Positions 47,262 to 61,700 of a stretch of 64,000 nt of DNA are shown piece after piece (the stretch's first letter is position 1; every line of letters begins with the position of its first letter). The stretch spans positions 6,324,001-6,388,000 of the forward strand of contig OX387605.1 of assembly GCA_947568835.1 (NCBI GenBank), read 5' to 3'. The notes beneath the pieces were generated by a model. That model saw only the letters and a list, made by a program, of their open reading frames with translations. It was not told the origin of the DNA and made no database searches. The position numbers and the translations under genes are program-made. This DNA comes from Protonemura montana (Eukaryota; Arthropoda; Insecta; Plecoptera; Nemouridae).

Positions 47262-50200
47262 AGACCAAAAACTCTGGAGAGCCTCTGAATTCTTGAGATA
47301 CACATCTCAAATTGAAATGAAATTGAACGAAACTAAAGTGAGGCACATTTGCCTCCTCCCCTGGACCAGCACGTCAAAATAATGGCGTCTGCCAGCATCG
47401 CTCGTCGGCACCGGCAGTGTCAGATGAAGACTGGTCGAAATCCGCTGCGAATCTAATGAATGGCTAGCAACGATAGGTCATTGCATCCGAGCGCATCCAC
47501 CAGCTGGATGCCCGTCTTCGTGGTCTTCTTGGGCTGACGCATATATAGTATGTGCAGCGTGTCAGCGATAGCCCTGTCTCCCGTCGAGACGACGTTCAAG
47601 ACGTTCAAGACCCACTGTCATTATAACATGCATAATCACTTCTAATTATCGACAACAATATGTAAATTGACATTCGTATAATATGAATGTCAAATAAGAA
47701 ACATAACCTTCGCGGTTTTTTCGCGTGCGCTCAGCTTGGGCTGGTATAGATGACTCCAGGTGGTTTTACGTGAAAGGTAAACGTCGCATGCCGTACCCCC
47801 TGGCCCGGACCGGCCGGCAGGGATTTATTGGAAGATTTACGAGCCGCACTCCCATATATTTCATATTTTAATAAGAGTTGTTAGCAGATTAGTTTCTACA
47901 AACATCGGTAGGCACAATCAAAATGTACAAAAAAAAAGCTTGATAAAGATATTTGTGAAAAAATATCTCATACAGCAAGGGTCTTATTCTTATGAAACAC
48001 GTCACACTATGATTTACGAGTAAACTCTTTCGCCGAGAATTTCTGAGGAGTTTTGTCCCTGGTGAGTACCAAAAGTTTGCGAACGCAAGCCAAGGAATTT
48101 GCATGCTGTAACCGAAGACGAATGGGTCATACGTCGAGTGTCTCAACGTTCGGCGGCGACGCGACAAGACTCTCTAATGGAATCGGACACGTGGACAGGG
48201 GACTATCTCGAGGAACAACTGAATAGTGCTGACCTCTCACCTTTGCCGCATCCTCAGACGCGCAGGACCAAAGATGACTCTCTTACCGGTGTCGTCTTCA
48301 AAGCGGCATTCACAAAAACACCCATCGATTTAAACATCGGTATTAAACGTTGCCGTCAATGAAAGTGAAATCCTTGAACTATCACGTATCAAAACTCGAA
48401 AAATAAAACCAAAAAGTTAAGGTCATACATTTTTGTCATTCGTTTGTGTATTTAATTTATTCGTTCAGGGTCAAAGGTGTCGATGCACTTTGAGGTGCAG
48501 CGTTGAGAGTGCATCTCGCATGTCGGATGCACGTGGGATGCCCACACAGGAAAGCAAGTGCAGGCATTTGTAAATCGAATCACTTAGCGGATGCTCTTGT
48601 CTCCACCTCCATGCTAAGTGATAGACTTGAATATTAAAGATTAGGTGTTCGAACACTTAACAAATTGCATGCCGACATATTTGGTGCTCACGAATACATG
48701 TATTTTAAAGTTCAAAAGCGTACCGAATCAAAACTTGCTTTCAATATTTTTATAATTTTTTTTTAAATAAAATCTCTTCTTCGTTTTGTGATTTTATTAA
48801 TATTATTATGCAGTTAACTCGTTTTATGAATCGTTCGACGAACATTTAGCGATCGCCCCTGCAGAGAAGATGCCTACTCGACCACCTTGAATTTTATTCC
48901 TCATTCTTCATTAAACCGCCATCAAATGAGCAAGGTTTATGAAGCTGATGCTTTTTTTTTTCATAAATAAACATTTATTTTCGAGGTATTCACCACTTTT
49001 CCGCCAGCAGCCAGTTCATAAACTCAGTAGTGTAGTTTTGCTCGGAGAGCACCAGCAACAATCTGCGATAACTAGTAATAATTCTCATTTAATGATCGAA
49101 TTTATTTTATTACAACCCTGAGTAGAGATGAGATCTCTACGAGAGTGGTGCTGTTAAAGTCACATTATAAAGCGAATACCCAGGCGCCTTCTAGCAGCCT
49201 GCCGTAAAGACATTTTTGTTCAGAATCTAACCACAAACCACTTTGTTTTTTTGTCCCGCTCAGAGCGTTTTACGTGACATAGGTGGTACACCAGGGAAAT
49301 ATCAATGAAGCTCACTCTCAAGTATCTTGTAAAAGTCTCAACTCTTTACAGGCATTATTCAATTTCTCCCTTTGCTGTGGGAATCGAGTCTCAGATGTAA
49401 TGAATCATGACGTTCAAGTCGATTGTCATTTATAGGGAGTAAATTTAATCAATAAATTTAAAGTGTTTAAGACGCACTGTGCTTCTGCAAGAAACAATAA
49501 ATGGGTTTTGGGGGGATGTGCGTATACAATTTTCTCCAGGATTCATCCTGGTGACATTGAATTATTTCGAAACACAGTTTAAGAAAAATCTTTATTACTT
49601 TGTCTTGATTTATATGGACGTTCAAATCATAATGATATATTGCACCAGTAATTTAGTCAGTGTAAGCAGCATTCAATCTTAGCAGTGTAATCCACTCACT
49701 TTTCTCACATTTCAATAAGAAATCAGTTAACAATTAAGACCGCATTTGTAAATATATTTTTCCCCATAGATTTCAGAAGGTAGAGCCATAGACCCAAAGA
49801 CTTTAGAAGCTTTAGAAGCTATTTTATTCAGGTTTTTTTGTCTTTCCTCGACAGATAAAACGTATGGGCGACGAAGAATTTGCGTTGTCCCATAATCTGA
49901 TGAGCGCTCTGCACATTAGCATGTTGTGCTGGAAGGAACCTAGTATTTATCGCAGTGTCCCACCAAGCATTCGCCGCTCAGCATCCCGCTACTGTGCCTA
50001 GAACGGCCACCCCAACCCACGCTCTCAACATGACATCTTTATTAATTCAGACGTAATAACAACATAGCTGCATTGACAGCTGAAGATCTTTCTTGGGCTA
50101 ATAAACAAGTGTACACCTTACTTATAGTCGCAGCGGCTACTATTTAGCCAAGGGTCAGCCATGTCCCTTACATTTGCTGCTAGAGATTGAAAAGTTGCGT

Positions 50201-53200
50201 TAGCTTGTAGGGCACTAACTTAAGAGTCGCCGACATTTTAGCTACTTTATATCTGTCATGGTGGAAGCCAAGTCGTAAAAATTTGTCGATCATAAAACCT
50301 TTTTTGAGCTTTTCTAATAAATTTGGTCCAGGTGCGCTGTTTTAATTATGGAAATAAAATAGTTGGAACTGATCACGTCTGGACGTTTGGCTATAAAAAT
50401 TCTATCATAACTTGACCTAAACGTAAATAAAATCTAAAGCTATCTCGTGAGTTATGTGATTCTTTCAAACAAGGTGGTTCGCTTTCATCACGATAGTATT
50501 TTTTTTATAAGGTCCTGGCACTAGCAAAAATAATCATATAGTCCTAGGAGTGATTTATCGGTGAGAATTGAAAGCAATTAATACCAAAAAACAAAGTTTC
50601 ACACAGTGTAAGCTTTGCCGGTTTAGCCTAATTAGCTTATTTGGCCATGGCCCATCACACAATCGAAATTTTCGCCAGCATTAACATAATAATAATATCT
50701 CAATATTTAGCCTGAGGTGTATGATGTACTACTCCATTGTTTGGCGATACCAGGAGTTGGCCAGCCTGGGGATGTACATTGGCATGGACCTCACATGCAG
50801 CGTCAGTGCTCCTCGAGAGTCTGCAGGTCTGCAGCTATAGCCAGGCTAGAGCAGCTCGTGGCATAACCTACTAAGCGACACTGCAATGTCCAACCGATAT
50901 CATACACTTCTTGACGCCTTTTCTGTCATGTCACGATTTGCACATTTCATCAAAATGCAGCCTGTGGTTACAGATACAGTATTTCATTTTTTATAGATCA
51001 AACTGTAATAAATATTCAAAGATACAATGCCACAAGCTACAGAAATAACGACTCCTAATAGATACCCTATCGGTGGGAATTCTGCTATAGCGTGTAACAT
51101 GCAATTTTACACGGGAACAACTAGAAAAGATGCAATTTTAAAATTTGAGATCTAAATCAAAATTGTGACCTGTCAAGACGATGATTGATAGATGGATATT
51201 TATCATTTTAAAACTAAAGACACGTTTGTTGCAATGTATAAAGTGCATATTATAGTTAAATTATTATTCGTTTTGCTCATGCATCCTGAATCGGTGCATC
51301 TCTTTAAACCTTCACTCGTAAAATTGACCAAACCAAAAATCCGAGCAAGTACGTTTATGCAAACGCATTCACAACTCATATTTATGGAGTCTATAAAATA
51401 ATAGATTATCTTTGAAATCTGGTCAACCCACAAGTAAGCTATAAACTACTTATTGTACCCTTACATAACCTGCAATATTATGTATGGAGTCTAAGTTATG
51501 AAATCATAAACCATCTTCCTACATGGGGCTAACACAACAGGAGTACCCATACGTTTACCAACAATACAACCTGCAGCCGCGACCAGTCAATAGCGACCGT
51601 CCTCCGCGAATGAACAACCAACCATAAGACACTGACTGAGTACACTTATGATGTGTCACCATAAATTCCAGGTGATCTGTTAGTGCAGCATTGTAGCCGA
51701 GAGAAACAGAGGCTCATTCTGCATGCAGACGGCAACAGTCGCCAGCTCGCTTTGGCTGGCAAGAATTTCTGAAATGCAACGAGATTTGTTGAATAATTTA
51801 ACGTATTGACTGATTGATTAATTAGTATGTTTATACCATTCATTCTGTTGGTAATTTATGTACTAGTTCTCTTTCACTTGTATTGCCCTGATTTCTGAGT
51901 TGAACTGCAATGTGTTTGTACGTTGCTACCTGGCAAGGGTACATTATTTATTTTTTATTCTGTGATAATGTTTAATGGAAAAGATTTTGTACAAGGACTC
52001 GACCAGAAATTGAAAAAATATCCATCGGAAATAGAATTATTATTAGACTTTATAATACGTAAAAGAAGTTCAAACTTGTTTAGGTTTCTTGCCGTTATAC
52101 GAGCATCTAGTGGTCTGAAAACATTAGATAGATCACGGGCCAGCTATTAGACTATAATAATATTGTAATTCTTGCCATGGCACAACGTTCCGGAGATAAG
52201 AACTAGCTTCACCAACGAGCACCTCTCACAAAATCTCTCGCCATATCTGTATCACATTTTAAGATCACAACCTTCAGAAGAGCAAAACCAGTCGGCGAAC
52301 TCGATACGATATCAAGAGGTATTTCGTCCTCCTCCCACAATCGCATCACATGGAATAAAACAAAGTAAAAAAAAAAAACATGGCTACGCTCTAAAAATAC
52401 AGAATTTAACATAGTAATCGCATTGCAATTGTAGGATAGGCCAAAAAAAGTGCAGGGCAAGTACACACGGTGAGCAATCCGATGCAAACCACACCTGAGG
52501 ACCTCGACCCACAGCGGCTGTTGGTCGGAGAATGCAACTCCTGGCCAAGATAAGGGGTGGAGTTCCAGCCTCCACTAGCCAAGTATCCTTGCACTCAGTC
52601 CGAGACCAATCGTGGCCTCCACTCCACTACACTCCACCGCCATGGGCAAGCAATCTGAAGAAATGTTTCTCAGATTGATTCGATTTCCATTGCAAGTGTG
52701 ACTAGTAAATGAGCTTGAAATGCCAATGGAATTGCATTTTCTCCCGGGAGGTTGGAGTAGCACAGTAGTAGTTAAGAAAGGTTGTTGTTGAACGGAATGA
52801 GGACCAATCGATGTCGCGGACTAATGTATCGAGTCACAGAAAAAGAATTTACATTATTGGACTGGTTTCCGATTGGTGACACGATTTATAATACCCAAAT
52901 GTCACAGGACACAAGCAAGGAGACAAAAATAGCACATAATGGTATCGAATTAATTGAAAACGTACAGGGTTTTGTTTGCTTAGAACCATCAGTGTAGAAC
53001 TCTTTGTGAATTAATAGCACCTTTTTTGACCCCTGATTATGATACCTCTTCTAAGCCCACTAAACAATTTCCCATTCAATAAGTGCGTAGGCATGCGTAC
53101 TTGTTAAGCCACTGAATACGCAACAATGTGCTGTAGGTACAAGTGGTGTACCATATACACGCACGTGTAAAGATAATCACAACGGAATCTCACGACTCGC

Positions 53201-54963
53201 GTCCAATCTTTGTACGTACGTGTTTTCCAGCCGAGATTCATGTTCTGATTATCAAGATTGTTTTGCATCTGAACATAACCTTAATCACTATAACCAGAAA
53301 TAAAGCTTAGCGAAGCACGTACAGAATTGAATTTGAAGAGCGCGCGAAAGCACTGAGACTCACCATGAGTGAATTAACATTGTTCAATTGGTCATATCAT
53401 GAAATTCATAAGATTGGTTTGTCGTATCATGCTATGTTATTGTCTTTTAAATAATAGCACCACGTAATTTTTAGTGTAATGAAAGATTGGATGCGGTGGT
53501 TAATGAGCACCGTGAGTTGGATGCTGTTGCTGAAGTTGCCAGCTCAAGAATCGCCACGGTGATCTCACAGCGCGGAGACCCAACGCGCGAGTAGACGCAA
53601 CTCTTGTGCACCTCATGGGTTAGGAATATTTTTTATGTTGAAATCTCTTGATTAAAATTTACATTTGAACCAGGAAGGTTATACTTAAGGAAGTCCTAAA
53701 ACAATACGATGTATTCAATAAGTTATAAAAAAAAAAACACAGAAAAAAATGACTGGAAATGACTAAACATACTAATCGATACAAGAGAAACGTGCCAAGC
53801 TGCTAAACAGAATTGAATACGAAAGAAAATGTGTAAAAAATGCGGTGTTCATTTTGTGAATTACAAGCAAAGACCGCCTTTCCCTTGGCAGCCGAAGTTG
53901 CTCCTTGTATAATGGGATGACCAGGAGGAAATCTTGATTTAAATTCAAACACTCGTTATTTAATTTTTTACTATCGGCGTTTTACGCGGGCAACCTAACA
54001 TGACGGCCGGCCAGACTTCTTACCAGTCACTTGGCCACGTTATCTACACATAAAAATACAATCTTGTTCATTAATTAAAGCTTTAATTACTGACACGTCA
54101 CTTTATCCTTTGAAATAAGCGTGGTGATTGGATAGAAGGTTAACACCCAAATTTTACACATGTAATGGGTACCTTTTTTTTTTCATCTAATTGCAGACAT
54201 AGAGCAAATGTTGAACTTTAAATTGAAAAGCAAGTATTGTTAGACATTGCTGGAAATATTGCTGCGATTCTTTTTTTTTTCTGTAGCTTCTTAAACTTTT
54301 GACATCTAAATCTACTTTGTTTGTTGAACAGTGTATTGTCAACTGCAAGAAATGTCTGCAATCTTACACTCGTGCAGCGAGCGGCAAAAAGTTTAGGAGT
54401 GGCCATGACCTTGAAGAGGCCAGATGATGAGTCTTTGAAGTGGAAACGCTAAGCAGTTTTTCCACGAAGTTTAAGACTTTTCCGCGGTACAAACTCACCA
54501 CGAAGCAATCAACAGAAGTACCGATTACTACACATGTACAACAACGCAGCGTTTCAAATCAACATGTTTTCACGTAATCATCGACATTCTAGAAAAGTAT
54601 TTAAAACCTCATTATCGATTAAACGAACCAATAAAATGAAATCAGACCGTTAATAACAAGTTCGTTATTTTTATAACTTCGCTTTTTATAAATTACAAAA
54701 TATAAATGACATGCCATTGTGGAAGAGCAGCTCGAGTGCAAATTACAGCATCGTCAGTTATAATAACTTGATTTTACTGACCACAATTTTAAGCAATTCA
54801 AAACACTCGTACCAACAAAAGAAAAAAATAGCTATCCCTTTTGTCTTTGACTATTTTTATTTGAACTGGGAGTAAAAAAAAGCGATACCAGTCTTGTCAC
54901 GGGCTGTCACTGTCATAATCAATTAAACTCGGCATATAGGCCGAACCGTTCACAGGGCGAGGT

Positions 54964-55170
54964 GTGTGCCCACCACGCATTTTGACGAGTGGAGGTGCCT
55001 TCCGTACAGGACTCAAAACTGACCAGCGGCAGGGCTACTTGATATCGATAGGGGGGGTCTTGCACATCCAAACCTCACCACTAGACGTAATTAATAACCG
55101 CATAAGAAAAGTGGCAATGGTCATCAACCGATTAAACCCAATCGACTTGATTTAGAATGAATGATGAATG
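54964..55170 (+). mobile_element. Possible retroelement 3' end
   Basis: A GC-richer open stretch ends NNRIRKVAMVINRLNPIDLI-stop and is followed at once by a short GAATGATGAATGATGATG repeat, an arrangement typical of a LINE or SINE 3' end with a simple-repeat tail. No reverse-transcriptase motif is visible, so the assignment is weak. Confidence 0.22.
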
Positions 55171-58100
55171 ATGATGCTAGACACCGATTAACAAGGAGTT
55201 GCCTCATTAAATCCTTTGACCGATACGCCAGGTCACAGCAATCACCTAACTTCAAAGAATTGTTTCAATGCCACAATTAGCATCAGTTGCTTTTTGCTCG
55301 ACCGAGCGTAATTTGCCAAGTGAAGTACAATAATTAGGTCTTGTCGGTGAAAAAATTGCCGTGATGTCCATAATGAGGCAGCATAAACTAATATGTTCCT
55401 GCGTAACCGAAAAGGTATGCGCAAGTTTTGCAGCGGCTAATTGCAGCCAATTTCATTGTCTTCGTCTTGATATTTTTGGATGAAGCAATTAAAGTTGGTG
55501 TCCAGGCATGCATTGTATGTGTCTTGCCCTCGAAGAAAATAATGAACTTCGGCCAGTAGGTACACAATAAAGACGACATTCAATGCATGTACTGCTTTTA
55601 TCTTCAGCATCTCGATGCAATATTTTCTTGGTTATTTCTTAAGATACCGTGTGGACGGTGAAAGGTGAACTCCAACAACGCCAACACACAGAGAATAATT
55701 GCAGAATTAGCACCTGGATCTAAAGTACCTCCATTTGCGTACATTTGTAGCGGCGATTACCTCCATTATAATTATTCATTTATTAAAGTGAATTTCAAGT
55801 TGTTCACTTGAGCGAATGTTTATCTTATACTGGTTATTATAATAATTTCAGAACATAAACACTCTATGAAACCGTAAGTGTTAAATAATAATGCAGTATA
55901 AATACTGCATACAAAAGACTTGATCATGTTGCATCAAACTAAACGCACTTATGCGATCGTTGGCTGAAATTGGCAAGGATCAGTCTTCGTAGCACCTCAA
56001 GAAAGATGAATTGGTTAGAGTATGTTCTGCATAACATTGTTGTAGATATACCTCTGGGACGTTCGTGCTCGACTCTAGGTATCGATAATTATATGCATGC
56101 ATCAGGACGCTATGCAAGAGTTGCTAGAAAGAAGATGCAGGCAGATTCTGTAAAGGTGGCAGCAAAAATAACACTTACGCGTTAATGTATGCAGACTGCC
56201 CAAAGCGTATCTTACAAACACATTTCTGTGCATTGTATTGCCCGAGTGTAAATGTGTTTATATGAAATCTGATTGCTAATCATATACCGAGCGAGATAAA
56301 TTATAGACAAAGGTTCGAAAACGTCAGGAGTAATGCAGCGAGTTGCCAGCACCTAGTCTATCAAAAGACATGCTCATTTCCCTACTGTGCCGGAGAAATA
56401 ATTTCTTATACTGACAGATGGAATTTAAAAGTTCAAAATCATTATCTAGCTAAAAGGAAGCCATTTCATGTACAAATAGCAACTACGTTTAATTAGACAT
56501 CCCACGGGCGATGTGATTACGAACCACGAATGCTGGGTTAAGTGGGAGGGACAGTCGCGCATTATTATCAGCACTCCATGGGCAAAAAGTCAAATTGCAC
56601 TGGCGACTTTACCATGCTAACCTAGCGTAGCTTTTATAAAGACCACTGGGCATTTCAATACGACTCGTGCAAGTGTGCCCCTTATTATTTGATCGCGAAA
56701 AAAAACATTTCAATTACAAGAGCATAACAAACTACAAGAAGCATTGAAAAGGTTCAGATTTTTCAAAAGCGGTATCCGCATTCAGTATAAACACAATTAA
56801 ATCAGCCATAAAACCTTGCGTTTGGTGCAAACCATTTACAATTCAAACCGCGTATCGATTGCATGCACACTTTGCTGTGTAATTGCGTGGATTCTGAACG
56901 AAGTAGTTGTCGGTGCGCCGGCCGCATTGTCAGCCTCTCCCTGGGCACACGATGGCTTGTCGAACGAAGAGGAGAAGAGGTTGGTCTGATCTGCAGATGG
57001 ATTCCTTCTTGGAGACAAACGACGAGGCGGCATAAAGGATCACTGCGGCAGCCGCTGCGATGGCGCTCGTGATTCAGGAGTCACGCCACGCGGAAACCTG
57101 GGTCTCTGATCTGAGATCAAGATCTATGGATCAGTGACTTGGGCTCAGTCAGCCATCGCCCGACTTTCAGAATAGCGTTGCATCAATTTCTTTAGGTGTG
57201 TTTCTGTAGCCTGGGCAATGTACGTGCATGTATGTAGAGGTATACCTTACTGCCATACAAACACGCCAGCACCTTACCTTTCTTGGGCATCTCTTCATGA
57301 GATCTATGCCAAGTGCAGTTGTGTGTATGTATTTATTTTTCCTAATTAAAAATAATATAAGCGTCAGATTAAAACTAAAGCGTATGATGTTGAAAATATA
57401 AGATGGTCTAGGCGCAACATGCTTTGAGCTGAAAAGCATTTACCATATAGTAGTTGATTGGAGTTGACTGCATCCTGAATCAAATATTTTTTACACACAT
57501 TTATAGGCATTCAACTAAAACTAAACTGTGCTTGGTCTGAAATTAAAGAGCATGACAAAGAACTCGTCATTTAAATTTGACATATTTCAAAGTAGACTCA
57601 CTGTTCGATTCACTTGAAGCTTGAAGATCGAAACTTGACGCTTGACTCACGAGTCGCGTCGCGCGTTCAACTCTCCCAGCCACCAACTTACGTCCCGCTC
57701 TGCTTCAAGATCACCTTTCGACGTCGCGATCACTTAAAAATAAAATATTGATCTTATCATTTGATTGCGTTTTCATGTAATTGGTTACATATTTTTATTT
57801 TATTCGTTTTTTCATAATTACTTCATCGCATGCATTTGCTGAATACAGTTTGTTTGAACTCTAAACTACCGAGACTAAGCTATGTTGACAGCGCTTTATA
57901 CAACCTGTGCCGCTGGCGATTCTCTGTTAGTGAACAACAATCACAGATGGAAAACTTTTGCAATTGACAGGCTGATATGTAATTAGGACAAAGTCCTATT
58001 CACTATGTTGTGTGGTCTGGGGCTTTCGACAGCGCCGTAGAGCAGCCACCGCCGTCTTATTCTGGTGCAAACTGTTTATAATTACCCATAAATAGGAACA

Positions 58101-58701
58101 TCTGGACACTCAGGAGTCAGCACATATTCTAATAGATCACAGACTATACATCACTTTTGGACAAACAAAAAGGTCAGAGGTAAGGAGCAACAATTAAGCA
58201 TATGCTATCGATTAATCACTAGACGTAAGGTGTACGACCTAGCATAACAGTGAACACTTATTAATTACTTTGGTGCAGTGTTTGTACGTTTTAACTAGGT
58301 CTTCGAGTCATTAGGGTTCCTTTCTTTCACGAGTCAACGTGTCAATGGCAAGCATATAATACCTGAGCAAGTATTGCCGATCACACTTTTTATTACACTT
58401 TGCTTTTAGAATTCGAACTTGATTCTATGAATAAAATTAACACCGTGGCAATTAAAACAGCATCATTAATGGAGGTGTCGTATAAATAACGCAGAGTGAT
58501 TGATATTGTGTGCCATGAATTATATGTGACTAGCAAACGATACATTTACATATTCTATTAAACCATGGACATGACGCTGATAAAATATCGCGACCGTTAA
58601 AAGTAATAACGCTTTTTTAATTTGAACTTTAATGTGAGTCATCAGTGATGCAATAATGAAATTGATTGTGTGATTTAACAATAGTATAAAGTATAAACAT
58701 A

Positions 58702-58723
58702 GTTGCTGTTGTTGTTGTTGTTG
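58702..58723 (+). repeat. GTT microsatellite
   Basis: GTTGCT followed by about five GTT units. Simple repeat in gene-free DNA. Confidence 0.85.
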
Positions 58724-61700
58724 AAAAATGAACGCACGATGGAACGTAACTATAAATACTTTTTTTCAGCCGCTAATCGGTGTTGCTTTCAATAAAATCG
58801 ATTAAGAAACGATGAAAAGAGATGCTGTAAGCGCGGAGCATGATTCAATTGTTTGTTTGATAATGCACCGATCTGCAATGCGAAAGCATCGCATTGGTTC
58901 GCCCTCGCTCCCCGTCGGCTTCTTCTTCACTTGATTAAAGTTTCATGTACTCATCTAATGAGCATGCGTCCTGGTTCAGCTCACTGCCAAACAGAGGCTA
59001 ACTGCATCAGGAACGCTTCGCTCCTCCGTCCCATTGCTTGCTTGTATTTATATTCTTCAGACTGTATCACTGTTCCTGATGAATGGAACCCACGCTGAGA
59101 ACTGTTTCAATGCACGCCGCCGCCAAGAATGGCGCCCGCGTATTCACTTAGCGGCATGCCCAGCTCTTTTTCGCGTTTGCCAAAAAATGACTTGAATTAT
59201 TTGTGAATCCTGATTCTTAATCATTGTGGTTTCAGAAAGAGCGCCACAGGAGTTTAGTTTTGACAGCGCTGGGTATTTCATTTAGGGTTTGTTACATGAG
59301 CCGGTACTGAATGACGTTGTACTATAGTTGCAGTTAATGTGGCAGTGCTTTAAAATTCACCGAAGTTTAATGTTTGTAACACGCATATGAATGTCTAAAT
59401 CTTTAAGGTCCAAGAAAGAGACTGCTAGACTTTTCCTTTAATTGGGAGGCAAAGCCATATCTACACAATCTACTAATTTTACTCTAGGTGGTGATCTACA
59501 CTGTCCATTTCTGAACTGGCGTCTCGTATTTATTTAAATTTTATTTCTTAAAGCACCAAGGAACCATGGTTGCTTCAAATGTAGTTTTCCACGATGCCAT
59601 TCTTTGGCTTTATTATGAGATAAATCTTCTGCTATTTGCATAATAGTTTTTTCATCACTGCAGCTAATTGGAATCACTCCCACATTTCTGCCATAAATAT
59701 TGTGTGTGCAATACAGGATAGCGATCGCCGGCCGGCCGGACAGACAGGAAAAGTTCCCAGTAACTCGTACATAAACTCGGCACAACAGGTGTTATGGACA
59801 CCAGCCAATCGACCGGTAGGTGCACCTTATTTTCAACGTCGCGCGCAAATAAATTATATTTGGTTTATCTATTAAAAGTTTGAAATTGGATTACGCGAAT
59901 TACAAAGGTTGAATTCATATTTTTTCCACACAGTCCATACCAGTCGAAAGAGCAAGAGAGAAGGAAAGATTCTTTCAAGACCACTTCAAGCTTTCTTTTT
60001 ATTATTCATTGGTTGCGACTCCCGAATGATCTAATGTCTCGATTTTTTTTTACTTTATGATTCATAACCTGATCTTACGAGCTGCGATCAACAGATGAGA
60101 TACTTTTTCTGGGGCCATTTTTGCGCAATCGTAAATAGCAATGACGGCACCCTAACCTATGTCAAAGCGAAAAAAGTTCCACCAGTGGAGGTGCCGTACT
60201 AGAGCCACCGACCGACACGCTTGCAGCGATGACCCTTCAAAACACTCAATCCTCAGCCAAAATAAATCACAGCTACGCAAGGCTCTCCCACGCATTCCCA
60301 TGGGGCGACCGACACCACCTGTCCAAGAGTTATCTAAATCTTTTTTTCTGTGTTATTATATAACTCAATTACGCGCGCATAGACGCCATGCTAGCTGGAC
60401 AAGCCGTGAGTGGCTCAAGCTTACCAGACGGTCGGCAGACATTGAGTACCGGCCAGTATTTCTCTCATGCGATGATATTTTACACTGATAACACACACCT
60501 TTGAAGACGTTAATGGCACCGAAGCCCATTGTGAGAAGGTTACAATACTGATCCAGGCGATTGCTTTCTTATCATTATATTTGAAGAGACGGTATGATTA
60601 TGTTGTAGCCCATGTTGGGTGGCCGGCTTCGAGTCGCATTGTTAAGCCGTGGTTAAAGGTACCGACCATATGATCGAAGATATCGGACATTTATGAAAGC
60701 AACTTGTATCGCTGTTTTGCATAATGCAAAAAGGTATATCTTCAATGGTGAATAATATTATATTAGCTTATAGTTTATAAATGTTAGTTATAGTTTATAT
60801 AATTACAGACTTAGTGGTTGTGAGTTATTTGTTTATGTTGTATTGAAGATTTCCATTGATAATACAATACACAGCGAGAGAAAATAATTGCGATTTAATA
60901 TCGACCTGAAGGCATTTATAAGAGCGCTACGTACAACTTGATACGCTGTAATGCAGCAATTTATTATTTCTCGTGTTGATTTTGAAGATCATACAAATCG
61001 TCTCTATTAAATGCCGTTGTAAGATGCAGATTCAAATAGAACAGCAATGCGAGGAGAGCAATAAATCGCGGCCGGTATCATGTCCAATAGGTCACCTGCT
61101 CGAAGCGGCTCGCAATAGACAAGGTTAGTTTCTTACCCTGGAAAAAAAGAATCTTTAATGTGAGTTTAAAGAAAACGCTTTATACATTTCCCACGTGATT
61201 TTTTAAATAAATTATAAAAATAATTTACTTTAAAAATTGCTCTCCTAGAAAAAACGGGCTTGCGAAATACCGAAATTGTACCATTTTACTGGAACTATAG
61301 CTGTTAAAAACTGTTATTCCAAAATTACTTTATGATTTTTTTTTTCATTTTCTGTTCCTGTGAGCGAAAAAAGAACCCGCATCCAGCCGCACGCGAAAAT
61401 TTTCAATTTACATGCTCAGATTTCAAAACCTGATAACTATTAAAAGTTTGGTGTCTGAATTTTTCGCCTGTTATTTTTAAACGTTTAAAAGACGTACCAC
61501 AAGCTGGCAACTTCACTCTGATTTCATAGTTACTTGCACTTCTAATGCACCTTATAAAACGTATTAATTCTGCAATCTGTGTTCATTCTTATGCAAATTG
61601 AAAGGCGCTCCAAGTCCGAGCTGTGTCGACAGGGACAAGATATGGAATATGCTTAAAGCAATGTTTTATTAGCCGTGCACTAGTTGACAAGTTTCACCTT

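Noticed and set aside
48099..48362. Plus-strand 87-codon GC-rich frame with an acidic, Thr-rich product
   Set aside because: Weak acceptor context and no similarity to the 40-kb exon or to a known family; kept only as a note.
51923..52150. Plus-strand frame with a Lys/Leu-rich helical product
   Set aside because: AT-rich composition explains the residues, and no transposase or other motif is present.
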